NCBI GenBank assembly: GCA_910589155.1
Contig: CAJURY010000011.1
Span: 1-59,880 of the forward strand
Length of the DNA: 59,880 bases
Direction: 5' to 3'
Origin: an uncultured Oscillospiraceae bacterium
GTDB lineage: Bacteria; Bacillota; Clostridia; Oscillospirales; Oscillospiraceae
The notes under the pieces are model-generated. The model had not been told where the DNA came from, did not search any database, and saw only the letters and a list, made by a program, of their open reading frames with translations. Positions 1-8,350 of this stretch are shown in pieces. The stretch's first letter is position 1; every line of letters starts with the position of its first letter. The translations under genes were made by a program, and so were the position numbers.

Positions 1-36
1 ACAGCTTGCTTATGATACCACCCCTTCCCTCTTTTG

Positions 37-996
37 TCAAGTACTTTTTTCAAAATTTTTAGAATTTTTTTCTTTTCTGGAAAAAAGGGTCGGAAGTAGG
101 CACCAAAAAACCAGCGCACCCAATGCAAAAGGCCATACTGGGGCGTTTCTTCCCCACAGAGAAATCACGCCTGCAACAATTGCGCTGAGCCAAACTCCTG
201 CTTTTCCCCATCCTTCGTAAAGCGTTTCTGCCATATGACCTGCTACGGTGAGCAAAAGGCTTAACAGGCAGAACCATCCCAGGGTCATAGCCGCCGCCAC
301 AACCGCCTCAAAGCGTTCTGCAACGCCAAAGATACGGATTCCCCGCACCATCTCAAAAAATGCGCCCTCGGTTTTCTCCGCCACTGCCGGCGATAAAACG
401 CCTACCGTTACCGCTGAAAGAATTACCGCGCCCACAGTAAGCCCCAAGGCCCAGGGCCACGGACGGCTTTTCTTTTCTCTGGGCAGCATAGCAGCCGCGG
501 CGGGAAGCAGCAAAACTGCTACAGCAATCCCGGTGTTTTCATTTTCCATTGGCGCAGGGGCAAGCCATTCCATTTTCACATCTGGCAGAGCAAAGGCGCA
601 CAACAGCAAAAACATTCCGGCTAAAAACCAGAAAAGCACCGCGCCGCATCTGGCTCCAGTCCGGCAACCGCCTTCTGCCGCACAGGCCGCCAGGGCCAAT
701 AAAATAATGGGAACTACCCATGTGTGCTTCGCCGTAATCCAACACGCGCCGCTCCAGCTTGCGGCAATCCCCGCCGCAAAAATCAGAAAGAGAATCTGCA
801 AAACGGTCAAGGGTTTCCAGTCTCGCCTGCCATTGACGGTAGTCTGCTCCACGCACAGCCAGAGTATACCCGACGCAATCCCAATCAACAGCGTCCAGAA
901 CCAGGAAAAGCTTCCAAAAAACTGCGCGATAGGCGCGGACAATGCCGCAGCCATCCACGCCCACAAACTATAGCCTTTTATTTTACGGTTGTACAA
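37..996 (-). CDS. GerB-type spore germination permease (short)
   Basis: Very hydrophobic protein of 319 residues with about nine to ten predicted membrane segments and almost no soluble domain. Its place as the third gene of a gerA-led operon identifies it as the GerAB/GerKB-type permease of the APC superfamily, which forms the nutrient receptor in the spore inner membrane; sequence similarity alone is weak. It is somewhat shorter than the usual 360-370 residues. The start is TTG at 996, preceded by a G-rich Shine-Dalgarno sequence inside the end of the upstream gene; the two genes overlap by 14 bases. The ligand cannot be predicted. Confidence 0.65.
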   Translation of the reverse strand: MYNRKIKGYSLWAWMAAALSAPIAQFFGSFSWFWTLLIGIASGILWLCVEQTTVNGRRDWKPLTVLQILFLIFAAGIAASWSGACWITAKHTWVVPIILLALAACAAEGGCRTGARCGAVLFWFLAGMFLLLCAFALPDVKMEWLAPAPMENENTGIAVAVLLLPAAAAMLPREKKSRPWPWALGLTVGAVILSAVTVGVLSPAVAEKTEGAFFEMVRGIRIFGVAERFEAVVAAAMTLGWFCLLSLLLTVAGHMAETLYEGWGKAGVWLSAIVAGVISLWGRNAPVWPFALGALVFWCLLPTLFSRKEKNSKNFEKST

Positions 997-1459
997 GCAA
1001 ATACCCCCCGTCTGTCTGGGTCAAGTACGGCAGCGGAGTTTGCTCCGCACGCAAGGTTCGTATATCTGCTTCCGGCTCATGGGCGCGCAGATATTTTCCC
1101 GCATCCTCCAAATCCAGTCCCTCCGGCGCAAAGCAAACGGCGCAGCTTGGACTAAATTCCCGGTTTTCCAGCAGTTCCGGCAGCAGTTCCGCCGCGCTTG
1201 CGTCCAAAAGCAAAAAGCTTGCCGTCCCAATAAAAATCGTACCCGGCGCTTTTGCTTCCAGATCCCCCATTGCAGCTTCCCAGTTTTCTCCCGCGCCGGT
1301 ATCGCCGGTATCCGCCGCCAAAAGCACCTGCCCATTTTGGCGCTGCACAAAAATTGTCTCCACCGGGCGAAGCTGCCCCACATCATGACTGGAAAACGGC
1401 AGACTACCCGTGAGCACCACAGCGGCAATCAAAACAAGATAGACCATCCATCGTTTCAT
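983..1459 (-). CDS. Short GerC-like protein, N-terminal domain only
   Basis: A 158-residue protein with one N-terminal hydrophobic segment (about residues 5-20). It sits between gerA and gerB, where Ger(x)C lipoproteins are encoded. The stretch DVGQLRPVETIFV and the following WEAAMGDLEAKAPGTIFIG resemble the first domain of Ger(x)C proteins. Family members are usually 350-400 residues with a lipobox cysteine; here the later domains are absent and no Cys lies near the signal segment, so it cannot be lipidated in the usual way. The ATG at 1459 is chosen over an upstream start because GAGGTG lies just before it, inside the end of gerA. Confidence 0.55.
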   Translation of the reverse strand: MKRWMVYLVLIAAVVLTGSLPFSSHDVGQLRPVETIFVQRQNGQVLLAADTGDTGAGENWEAAMGDLEAKAPGTIFIGTASFLLLDASAAELLPELLENREFSPSCAVCFAPEGLDLEDAGKYLRAHEPEADIRTLRAEQTPLPYLTQTDGGYLLVQP

Positions 1460-1463
1460 TTTT

Positions 1464-2918
1464 TCACCTCTGGTTTCGCAAGTCTTCCGGGGACAAGGTT
1501 TCATCCCGGAACTTTCGGTTTTTCAATCTGGAACGGAGGATGCCTGGATGCGCCGTTTGAGAAAACGGCGCGAGATAAGCGACGTCCATGCAGGTTAGCC
1601 CCGCAAGATGAATCATCAGCACAATAAATCCAGCGGACAATCCAAAAAGTCCCGCAAAGCTGGAGAGAACCGCAATGACAAACCGCCAGATTCGGATTGC
1701 GTCCGCAAAGTCCCTGCCAGGCAGGGCAAAACCGCAAATGCCCGCAACTGATACAACGATCAAAGCCGCCGGAGAAACCAGTTTCGCTTCCACCGCCGCC
1801 GTGCCCACTACAAGGCCGCCGATGATGGAAACCGTCTGACCGATGGATTGGGGCAGATGGATGCCGGCTTCCTGCAAAAGCTCAAAAGCCACCAAAAGGC
1901 TGAGAACCTCAATTACCGTGGGAAACGGCACGGATTCCTTGCTTTCAATCACGGATTTTAACAGCGCCAGGGGGATCATTTCCTGATGAAAAGCCGCCAT
2001 GGCAATATAAAGTCCCGGCAAAAGCAGGGATAAAAGCAGCGCGCCATAGCGCAGTATCCGCACAGCGGAAGCGGAAACATAGTCCATGCCCCTATCTTCC
2101 TGGCTGGTCATGAGATACCCCAAGTCGGCTGGTGCAAGATAGCCCAGGGGCAAACCGTCCACCAGAAGCCCCACCCGGCCGACCAGAAGCCCCTGACAAA
2201 ATTTATCCGCCCGCTCCGTATACTGCAAAAGCGGAAAAGCAGTCGGACGGGAACCCGTGACATACTCCTCCACGGAAGCAGGAGACAATAATCCGTCGAT
2301 GTCAATCTCATCCAGCCTGTCTTTCATTTTTTGTACCAGCTCCGGGCTGGTAATCCCTTCGATATAGGCAACCGTGACATTGGTTAAACTTCGTCTGCCG
2401 ACTTTCGTTTCATAAAGCCGCAGCTCCGGGGTTCGCATATGCCGACGAATCAAGCTGGTGTTGGTGCGAACCGTCTCGGTAAAAGCATCCTTTGGCCCTT
2501 TGACTGTGTTTTCCACTTCCGGCGCGGAAAGGCCGCGCTTTTCGCCGGTTTTGACCTCAAAGGCCACAGCCCCCGCGCCGGGAAACAGCACGACGCAAAA
2601 CCCGTTGACAAGCTTCAATGCAATATCGTCCAGATTTTTGCAGTCGTCTGCGACAGAATTGTAAATCGCCCCGTTCAGCGCCTTGCGGTAAAGCTCCTCC
2701 ATGGTGGAGGCAGGCAGCTTGGACATGGGACGTAAAATGTATTCGGAAGCGTCGCCGCCGGAAACCAGCCCGTCGATCATATAGGCATAGACCGTCTGCT
2801 CCCCGCAGCAAAGCTGCCGGGCAACAAAATCCCCCGCTCCTCGGAAAATCGATTCAACGTTCTGCGCTGTCATTTCACCGGGATAGGCCGGCGTTTTTCG
2901 CGGCGTGCTTTCTGGCAT
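1464..2918 (-). CDS. gerA: Spore germination protein GerA family
   Basis: A 484-residue A subunit of a GerA-type germinant receptor, near the usual family length. The N-terminal half (to about residue 280) is soluble, with the family signature around GAGDFVARQLCCGEQ and later GRVGLLVDGLPLGYL. The C-terminal part holds five or so membrane segments, including VPFPTVIEVLSLLVAFELLQ and QSIGQTVSIIGGLVVG, which are typical of the family. The product acts in the inner membrane of the dormant spore together with the B and C subunits encoded just downstream. The start ATG has GAGGTGAGGGG upstream. A forespore-type promoter candidate lies about 20 bases before the gene. Confidence 0.93.
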   Translation of the reverse strand: MPESTPRKTPAYPGEMTAQNVESIFRGAGDFVARQLCCGEQTVYAYMIDGLVSGGDASEYILRPMSKLPASTMEELYRKALNGAIYNSVADDCKNLDDIALKLVNGFCVVLFPGAGAVAFEVKTGEKRGLSAPEVENTVKGPKDAFTETVRTNTSLIRRHMRTPELRLYETKVGRRSLTNVTVAYIEGITSPELVQKMKDRLDEIDIDGLLSPASVEEYVTGSRPTAFPLLQYTERADKFCQGLLVGRVGLLVDGLPLGYLAPADLGYLMTSQEDRGMDYVSASAVRILRYGALLLSLLLPGLYIAMAAFHQEMIPLALLKSVIESKESVPFPTVIEVLSLLVAFELLQEAGIHLPQSIGQTVSIIGGLVVGTAAVEAKLVSPAALIVVSVAGICGFALPGRDFADAIRIWRFVIAVLSSFAGLFGLSAGFIVLMIHLAGLTCMDVAYLAPFSQTAHPGILRSRLKNRKFRDETLSPEDLRNQR

Positions 2919-3271
2919 AACCCCTCACCTCGGAGAATAGTATGCCCAGCGTTGGGAAAAGCTAAACAGAAAAACCGTACCTAAAAGCAAAAAAACACTT
3001 TTGGGTTCTACTGCATTTCAAAAAATAGCATATTATAAATTTCTCGGCGGCTTTAACGACAATATCCAGCTTCTATTGTCATGTTCTGCTGATTGGCGAT
3101 TTTCAAAGATCCACGCCCCTAAAAGTCCCGCCTCTCCTTAGAAGCGTTGGAGCAAGCGCCTCCTTTGCCTAATCGACTTTTGCACATTTACGTTTTACAC
3201 CGTCTGGTTTTCAAGCTTCTGGCATATGGCTTTCTTTTTCACATACACTGGAAACCAAGAGGTGATAAAAT
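2919..3271. other. Divergent intergenic region gerA/pdaA
   Basis: These 353 bases separate two divergent sporulation genes. Apart from the candidate forespore promoter for gerA, I see only AT-rich sequence and no open frame with a ribosome binding site. pdaA has no clear promoter match that I can defend. Confidence 0.6.
2938..2967 (-). promoter_or_regulatory. Candidate sigma-G/F promoter of the ger operon
   Basis: On the minus strand a -10 match CATACTA (fits CATNNTA) at 2938-2944 is preceded by GTTTA at 2963-2967 with an 18-base spacer. Germination receptor operons are forespore-expressed in Bacillus, so the fit is sensible, but the -35 match is imperfect. Confidence 0.35.
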
Positions 3272-4066
3272 TTGAAAAAAAGGGATTATTACATCATTGG
3301 CACCGCCTTATTTTTAGCCGTCGTCCTCACAGCTTCCGCACTTTTCAGAGGCTCCGCCCTGGAAACCGGCTCCTGGGGGCTTAGCTTTAGCACAGAGGGG
3401 CAGCCGCCTACCGGCTCCGCCAGTATCGATCAGCTTTCCAAGCTGGACGCGGTTTTTCTGGGCGATACCAGCAAGAAAACCATCTACCTGACCTTTGACG
3501 CCGGCTATGAAAACAGCGGCACTGCAAAAATTCTGGACGCGCTGGCGGCGCATCAGGTGAAGGCGTGCTTTTTCCTGGTGGGAAACTACATTGAAAAAAA
3601 TCCAGACCTGGTAAAACGAATGGTAGCGGAAGGGCACATTGTTGGCAATCACACCGCCCACCACTATGACATGTCCAAAATTTCGGATATGGAGAGCTTT
3701 TCCAAGGAACTGAAAGAGTTGGAAGACCTGTATCAGCAGGCCGTTGGAGAACCGCTGCCGAAATATTACCGGCCGCCTCAGGGGATTTACAGTCAGGAAA
3801 ATCTGGAAATGGCGCAAAAGCTGGGTTACAAAACGGTTTTCTGGAGTCTTGCCTATGTGGACTGGAACAACGACAGCCAACCCACTAAGGAGGAAGCCTT
3901 CTCCAAGCTGCTGCCTCGGATTCATAACGGCGCGGTGGTGCTGCTGCACTCCACCTCCAAAACCAACGCCGACATCCTGGATGAGCTTCTGACACAATGG
4001 GAAAACATGGGCTATACTTTTGGGAGCATAGAGGATTTATTTTCTGCACACAATGAGAGTCTCTGA
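3272..4066 (+). CDS. pdaA: Polysaccharide deacetylase PdaA (cortex muramic delta-lactam)
   Basis: A 264-residue NodB-domain deacetylase with an N-terminal signal anchor (about residues 6-25). Motifs are present in order: TFDAGYEN near residue 73 (catalytic Asp), NHTAHH near 125 (metal-binding His pair), RPPQG near 166 and LLHS near 224. PdaA removes the acetyl group from N-acetylmuramic acid so that muramic delta-lactam can form in the spore cortex. The start is TTG, with GAGGTG seven bases upstream; no ATG lies nearby in frame. The divergent ger operon supports a spore role. The extended sequence YVDWNNDSQPTKEEA fits PdaA rather than a general chitin deacetylase. Confidence 0.92.
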   Translation: MKKRDYYIIGTALFLAVVLTASALFRGSALETGSWGLSFSTEGQPPTGSASIDQLSKLDAVFLGDTSKKTIYLTFDAGYENSGTAKILDALAAHQVKACFFLVGNYIEKNPDLVKRMVAEGHIVGNHTAHHYDMSKISDMESFSKELKELEDLYQQAVGEPLPKYYRPPQGIYSQENLEMAQKLGYKTVFWSLAYVDWNNDSQPTKEEAFSKLLPRIHNGAVVLLHSTSKTNADILDELLTQWENMGYTFGSIEDLFSAHNESL

Positions 4067-4143
4067 ATAACATGGAATGAGCGGCAACGAAGCCACTCAA
4101 ATCCCGGAAAACTTCTTTCCGAACATTATTTGGAGGTAATCTT

Positions 4144-4308
4144 ATGAATTGCAATACTTGTGGCGGTAACATCTGGCTGATCATCATCCTCATCGTTCTG
4201 TTCGGCGGCTTTGGCTGCGGCAACGGCTTCATGCTGGGCAACGGCTGTGGCTGCAACTGCGGCTGCAACAACAATGGCTGCGACACCGGCTGCAACTGCG
4301 GCTGCTAA
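4144..4308 (+). CDS. Small Cys/Gly-rich membrane-segment protein (54 aa)
   Basis: A tiny gene with a strong Shine-Dalgarno sequence (GGAGGTAATCTT) before ATG. The product has a CNTC pair, a short hydrophobic segment (residues 10-22), and a C-terminal tail of Cys-Gly/Asn repeats; 11 of 54 residues are Cys. The layout resembles small sporulation or coat-associated proteins such as the YjcZ type, and its place after pdaA agrees, but I cannot assign a family. The tail is similar to the end of the Cys-rich protein at 48729-49604. A GC-rich palindrome follows the stop codon by 12 bases. Confidence 0.75.
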   Translation: MNCNTCGGNIWLIIILIVLFGGFGCGNGFMLGNGCGCNCGCNNNGCDTGCNCGC

Positions 4309-4320
4309 GCAATAAAAAAT

Positions 4321-4344
4321 GGGGCGCGCCTTTTGGCGCGCCCC
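4321..4344. terminator. 24-base perfect palindrome, copy 1
   Basis: A GGGGCGCGCC arm, TTTT loop and GGCGCGCCCC arm form a 10-bp stem just after the 54-residue gene. On the minus strand it is followed by ATTTTTTATT, so it would terminate rightward-to-leftward transcripts; on the plus strand the T tract is missing. An identical copy lies at 4787-4810. Confidence 0.6.
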
Positions 4345-4786
4345 ACACAGGCTTTCAAAAAACCGAAATATATATAACAAAAAGGAAGGATTACAAGTAA
4401 AATATTTCCTTTTTTATTCTGACAGCCATCCTTTGTCGAAGTGCCATTCCCTCCGGGGGGTGACTTTTCTCCGGCGAAAAGTCACCAAAAGCCGCCGGGC
4501 TGCGGCCCGGAACCCATAGGGGCTGGGCGGCAGTGCGTTTGAATCACTTTGCAAGGCTGAAACTAGTTGCGCGCCGTCTTTCCCACAGCGAATCGTTACT
4601 AACGGCGCGCCCACGCGCCCCCCGAGCGACCGTTACCTTGCAAAATTTGGTAGCAGTTGCATTGAAATGACTGCCAGCGAATGCCGCCTCGCACTACCAT
4701 GCAAAGTTTGCAAATTGTGCTTTTTGCAAGTTGCTACTACAGATTATGCATTTTCGTTTTTAAAAATGTACTTTTTGACAGTCTGC
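4345..4786. repeat. Gene-free palindrome-rich block with dispersed repeat
   Basis: No gene is supported here. The block holds several imperfect inverted repeats, for example TTGCAAAATTTG...GTAG near 4637 against its complement near 4695-4714, GCAGT/ACTGC near 4661 and TAACGG/CCGTTA near 4594-4635. Around 4475-4500 the sequence CGAAAAGTCACCAAAAGC recurs in nearly identical form near 23283. The block is bounded by two identical palindromes, which suggests a small inserted or amplified element. Confidence 0.55.
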
Positions 4787-4810
4787 GGGGCGCGCCTTTT
4801 GGCGCGCCCC
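4787..4810. terminator. 24-base perfect palindrome, copy 2
   Basis: This has the same 24 bases as 4321-4344. It lies six bases beyond the stop of the ABC permease gene, the last gene of the glycan operon. The stem could stall RNA polymerase, but on the minus strand it is followed by GCAGACTGTC rather than a T tract, so full termination may instead occur at copy 1. Confidence 0.55.
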
Positions 4811-4816
4811 TAATTT

Positions 4817-5716
4817 TCATCTGCTTTTCTTTCTCAGGCAGATGTTTTGCAATACATAAATTCCAACCAACGCCGCAATGGAGCAGCCAAACACCAGATA
4901 CATTTGGCTGATTTCTACCTGCGTTCCAAAAAAGTACAAGTTACAGTCAATGGAATCCCGGATGCCTTCCACCACATCCGCCGGAAAGCCCACAGCCTTC
5001 ATTTCCGCAAATACCCCCCGCAGGACATGATTGCGGATCAGGCAGGTGCCATAGGTGCCCGGGAAAAAGCTCAACACCTTCTGCAAGCCGTCGCCAAACT
5101 GGGCAATGGGCATATAGCCGCCGCAGATAAAGCCGTATCCCGCGCTGACAATGGTTCCCACCGCACTCATCTGCCCTTGGGTGGAGAGGAAAAAGTGCAC
5201 AACAGAAGAAAGCGCAGTACCAAACATCACCAGCAAAAACACGTCCAGCAAAATTAGTACAACATCCGCCGCTGTCAGATACCAGCCTACCTTGGCAAGG
5301 TATAGTAGGCACGCCCCCGCCGCCGCAAGGCAGACAAGCAGCGTAGAAAACGCCGCCGCAAGGTAGTAGCTCAAAGCCAGGGTGGAGCTTTTCACCGGCG
5401 CAACCGTCAGATCCTTTTTTGCGCCGGTTGTCTTATCCTGAATCATCAGCATATTGCAGCAAAACGCCACTGTTACACTGCAAACCGCCAGAAGCGAGGA
5501 GACAAGCTGCCCGCCTACCGTCGCGTCTATTAAGCTTTCCGGTACCGGGAAAAGATCCGGGAGCGAGGACGTAAAGCTGTCTCTATAAACGTTGGCTAAA
5601 AAAGTACTGTACAACACCAGCATAATAAAAGGCGTGATGCAGGCGCTGAAAAACATTCCCTTGTCTTTAAAAAACAGTTTGCAATTTCTTTTTACCAAAT
5701 GCGTCAGGCTTTTCAC
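4817..5716 (-). CDS. ABC-2 type transporter permease
   Basis: A 299-residue integral membrane protein. It has an N-terminal helix near residue 30, a long loop, then five further hydrophobic segments, ending in a basic tail, as in ABC-2 permeases of the drug or polysaccharide export type. Its ATG overlaps the stop of the ATPase gene (ATGA), so the two are translationally coupled partners. It is the last gene of the long glycan operon. The substrate is unknown; by context it could be an antimicrobial or an envelope component. Confidence 0.85.
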   Translation of the reverse strand: MKSLTHLVKRNCKLFFKDKGMFFSACITPFIMLVLYSTFLANVYRDSFTSSLPDLFPVPESLIDATVGGQLVSSLLAVCSVTVAFCCNMLMIQDKTTGAKKDLTVAPVKSSTLALSYYLAAAFSTLLVCLAAAGACLLYLAKVGWYLTAADVVLILLDVFLLVMFGTALSSVVHFFLSTQGQMSAVGTIVSAGYGFICGGYMPIAQFGDGLQKVLSFFPGTYGTCLIRNHVLRGVFAEMKAVGFPADVVEGIRDSIDCNLYFFGTQVEISQMYLVFGCSIAALVGIYVLQNICLRKKSR

Positions 5717-6627
5717 GCTTCGTCGCCTCCCACTCGTTTGCCTGTAACAGCCAAAAATACGTCGTCCATCTTCCCCTTGGCAACCTCATAATCCGTGAAA
5801 AGCGCCGGGTGCGCCAAAATCAGACGGGTAACGGCTGCGGTATCAGGAACCGCCACCCGGATGGTTCCATGGATACTTTCACATGGATAGCCAAGCATCT
5901 GCGCCTTTTCCATGGTCTGCCCGTGCAGGGTGATAAAATCCCCGGTGTAAGTATTTTTCAAGGTCAGAGGCGTACCTTCCGCGGCAATTTTGCCGCTGTC
6001 CAGAATCACCACATAATCCGCCTCCGCCGCTTCTTCCATGTAATGGGTGGTTAAAAACACGGTCATATTTTCTTTTTGCCGCAAGCTGCGCACCACATCC
6101 CACAAAAGCTTTCTGGTCTGTGGGTCAAGCCCCGTGGTCGGCTCGTCCAGAATGAGAATTTCCGGCCGGTGCAGCAAGGCTCTCGCAATATCGATACGCC
6201 GCCGCTGACCGCCGGACAGCTTCCCTACCGTCCGGTTCAAAAGGGAAGAAAAATCCAGAAGCCCCGCCAGTTCCTCCAGCCGGCTTTGGAACGCCTTGCC
6301 GGTGATGCCATAAAGCGCCGCCCTGGATCGCAGGTTGTCCTTCACAGAAAGCGCCTGATCCAGCACGGAATTTTGAAACACCACGCCAAGCTTTCTTTGT
6401 ATGGCTCCCATTTGGCTGCCAACCTGCCGACCGCAAATGGTAATTTTCCCACTGTCTTTTACAAGCTGTCCGCACAAAATAGAGATTGTAGTGGACTTGC
6501 CCGCGCCGTTGACCCCCAAAAAGGCAAAAAGCTCCCCGCTTTTTACATGAAAGGACAAATCCTGCACCGCTTTCACGTCGCCAAAAGACTTATTTAAGTT
6601 CTCAATTTCAATAATATGCTCCGTCAA
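5713..6627 (-). CDS. ABC transporter ATP-binding protein
   Basis: A 304-residue nucleotide-binding subunit with Walker A GVNGAGKST (residues 38-46), signature LSGGQRRR near 135, Walker B ILILDEPTTGLD near 155 and the switch histidine in FLTTHYMEEA. It matches the DrrA/CcmA-type ATPases that pair with ABC-2 permeases. I choose TTG at 6627 because AAAGGGG lies 13 bases upstream and the frame begins right after the stop of the preceding gene; an ATG at 6666 would overlap that gene and has a poor ribosome site. It is coupled to the permease gene by a four-base overlap. Confidence 0.9.
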   Translation of the reverse strand: MTEHIIEIENLNKSFGDVKAVQDLSFHVKSGELFAFLGVNGAGKSTTISILCGQLVKDSGKITICGRQVGSQMGAIQRKLGVVFQNSVLDQALSVKDNLRSRAALYGITGKAFQSRLEELAGLLDFSSLLNRTVGKLSGGQRRRIDIARALLHRPEILILDEPTTGLDPQTRKLLWDVVRSLRQKENMTVFLTTHYMEEAAEADYVVILDSGKIAAEGTPLTLKNTYTGDFITLHGQTMEKAQMLGYPCESIHGTIRVAVPDTAAVTRLILAHPALFTDYEVAKGKMDDVFLAVTGKRVGGDEA

Positions 6628-6628
6628 T

Positions 6629-7762
6629 TTATAAAACGCCCCTTTCTTTCGCCCGCTGCATCGCAAGGGCCATCAATTCCCGTTCTCTGGCAATTTCGCC
6701 GGTGTATGGGTAATTTTTTGCAAGCTTTTCCAGCGCCCGCGCTTGCTTTTCCGCAGCAGCGACATCCTTTTCATGCAGCAGCGCGTAAGCGTACTTTGTC
6801 CGCAAAACAATCGCGGGGGTTTTTCTATCGCTTTCCTCCGCGATTGGATACCGCTCCAAAAACGGCTTCAGCACGGTTTCCCGATTTTGCCCCATGAGTT
6901 CGCAGTAAATCTGATCGCTGTACAAACGCAGCCAGTCCAGACGCACCGGCTCGCAATCCATTTCCCACAGCTTTTGCAGCAAGCGTTCCATTTCGCCAAA
7001 CCGATGCTGATCCATGAGGTAGTCGCAGATACCCAGGGTAACCTGCGCTTCCATTTTATACCGCATTTGCTCCATGGTCGGCATGGGAAACCAATCCGCT
7101 GGCATATCTTTTTTGCGAACCCCCTGCGCCATCAATCGAACCCTTTCCGTGAGAATCCAAAACGCGCGGCGGGCATCGCTATTTTTGTGCAAATAGTACG
7201 CACTATACCCCTCATTGCTGAATATACCGTCTCGCATGGGGATTCCGTTTATCAAAACGAAGTAAAAACCTGCCGCCGCAAAAAACAGTAGCCATGTAGA
7301 TAACATGGGTATTCCCCGAAACAGCCACGCGCCAAGCATCGAGGCGCTTGCGGTAATCATTTGCGTCAGCACGCCGCCAAGCCAGTAAAGCGCTACCGGC
7401 ATTGCTCCATTTTCCGAAACCGGCGGAGCCATGGTACAAACAAAAGCGCCGCCCACCGTGGGATCCCGCATCAACCGCACTTTTTTCCCGTCGCTGACCC
7501 ATACAAAGCTGAAAACACGGAACAAAATAAACTGGTACCCGCTGAGCAGGCCAAAAAGCAAGCGACCCGCGCATTCCAAAAACATCTGCAAAAAATACGC
7601 CAGCGCAAAACCCAAAAGTCCAAGTAGATTCAACAGTCCCGACGGCTCCGCCCCGGAAAGCATCAGATAGCGGCGGCCAATAGAGCGAGCCGCAAGCAGG
7701 AGCAGCGCAAAAAGTCCCCAGTATAGGCCGTTCCACCATGCAATTTTTCTCTTTTTCTTCAT
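6629..7762 (-). CDS. Degenerate M50-like membrane protein with helical C-terminal region
   Basis: A 377-residue protein. Residues 1-200 hold about six membrane segments; residues 200-377 are soluble and helical, TPR-like. The pattern of a small motif, then LLFGLLSGYQFILFRVFSF, later NGIPMRDGIFSNEGY and DMPADWF, recalls a clostridial family of putative M50 (site-2-protease-like) metallopeptidases. Where those carry HExxH, this protein reads ECAGR (residues 63-67), so both zinc histidines and the glutamate appear lost. It lies one base from the ABC ATPase start and 12 bases after the VanZ-like gene. It may be a non-catalytic partner of the transporter; function unknown. Confidence 0.6.
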   Translation of the reverse strand: MKKKRKIAWWNGLYWGLFALLLLAARSIGRRYLMLSGAEPSGLLNLLGLLGFALAYFLQMFLECAGRLLFGLLSGYQFILFRVFSFVWVSDGKKVRLMRDPTVGGAFVCTMAPPVSENGAMPVALYWLGGVLTQMITASASMLGAWLFRGIPMLSTWLLFFAAAGFYFVLINGIPMRDGIFSNEGYSAYYLHKNSDARRAFWILTERVRLMAQGVRKKDMPADWFPMPTMEQMRYKMEAQVTLGICDYLMDQHRFGEMERLLQKLWEMDCEPVRLDWLRLYSDQIYCELMGQNRETVLKPFLERYPIAEESDRKTPAIVLRTKYAYALLHEKDVAAAEKQARALEKLAKNYPYTGEIARERELMALAMQRAKERGVL

Positions 7763-7774
7763 GCTATTTTCCTT

Positions 7775-8338
7775 TCATCCGCGCTGTACGCGAAACGGCA
7801 GCAATTTTTCCGAAATACCGCCTCCCTTCGCCGCAGCCAGCAGTCCAAGCCCGGTTCCCAATGCGTTATGGATAACGTCGTCCGTTTCCGCAAAGCCCAA
7901 ATGGAACTTCCATTGGCAAAATTCAATCCCCACAGAAAGCAGCATACCCGCTCCCAAAATCAAAACGCACGCTCTCTTGTATCTTTTTCGCTCCGCCGCA
8001 GCGCCAAGAAACAGCCCCATGGGATAGAACAGCACAACGTTCATAACACATTCCCGCAGCATTTCCTCCTGTCCATTCGCGTACCGGACATAGGAAAGAA
8101 AAGGCCGCAATTCAACGCTCTGTCCCTGTATTGGCTCCTCCCGCCAAAATACCGTCACGCAGAAAATCACCACGGCGTAAATCGCCGCCGCCAGCAAAAG
8201 AGCACACTTCCACCACATTTTCTTCTGAAACTTACGGTTTATGTAGAAAAAGATTGCCGTCCAGCCAAGCAGAAAAAGTCCAAGCTTCCAAAACGGCAGG
8301 CAGTAGATTGCGAGCATGATGTTCTTTATAAAATCCAT
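7775..8338 (-). CDS. VanZ-like family membrane protein
   Basis: A 187-residue protein with about five membrane segments. The family motif is clear in the second half: NVVLFYPMGLFLG, then GIEFCQWKFHLGFAETDDVIHN and ALGTGLGLL. VanZ itself gives low-level teicoplanin resistance by an unknown mechanism, and family members are common in envelope loci. The start ATG follows GGAGAGG. It sits between the flippase and the M50-like gene with 12-base gaps, so it belongs to the same transcript. Confidence 0.85.
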   Translation of the reverse strand: MDFIKNIMLAIYCLPFWKLGLFLLGWTAIFFYINRKFQKKMWWKCALLLAAAIYAVVIFCVTVFWREEPIQGQSVELRPFLSYVRYANGQEEMLRECVMNVVLFYPMGLFLGAAAERKRYKRACVLILGAGMLLSVGIEFCQWKFHLGFAETDDVIHNALGTGLGLLAAAKGGGISEKLLPFRVQRG

Positions 8339-8350
8339 CTGCCTCTCCTT

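Noticed and set aside
4414..4614. Minus-strand open frame of 66 residues in the repeat block
   Set aside because: It lies in the dispersed repeat, and the related repeat at 23.3 kb does not keep the frame; probably not a gene.
7775..8338. Glycopeptide resistance cluster
   Set aside because: Only a VanZ-like protein is present; vanHAX and vanRS are absent, so it belongs to the envelope operon.
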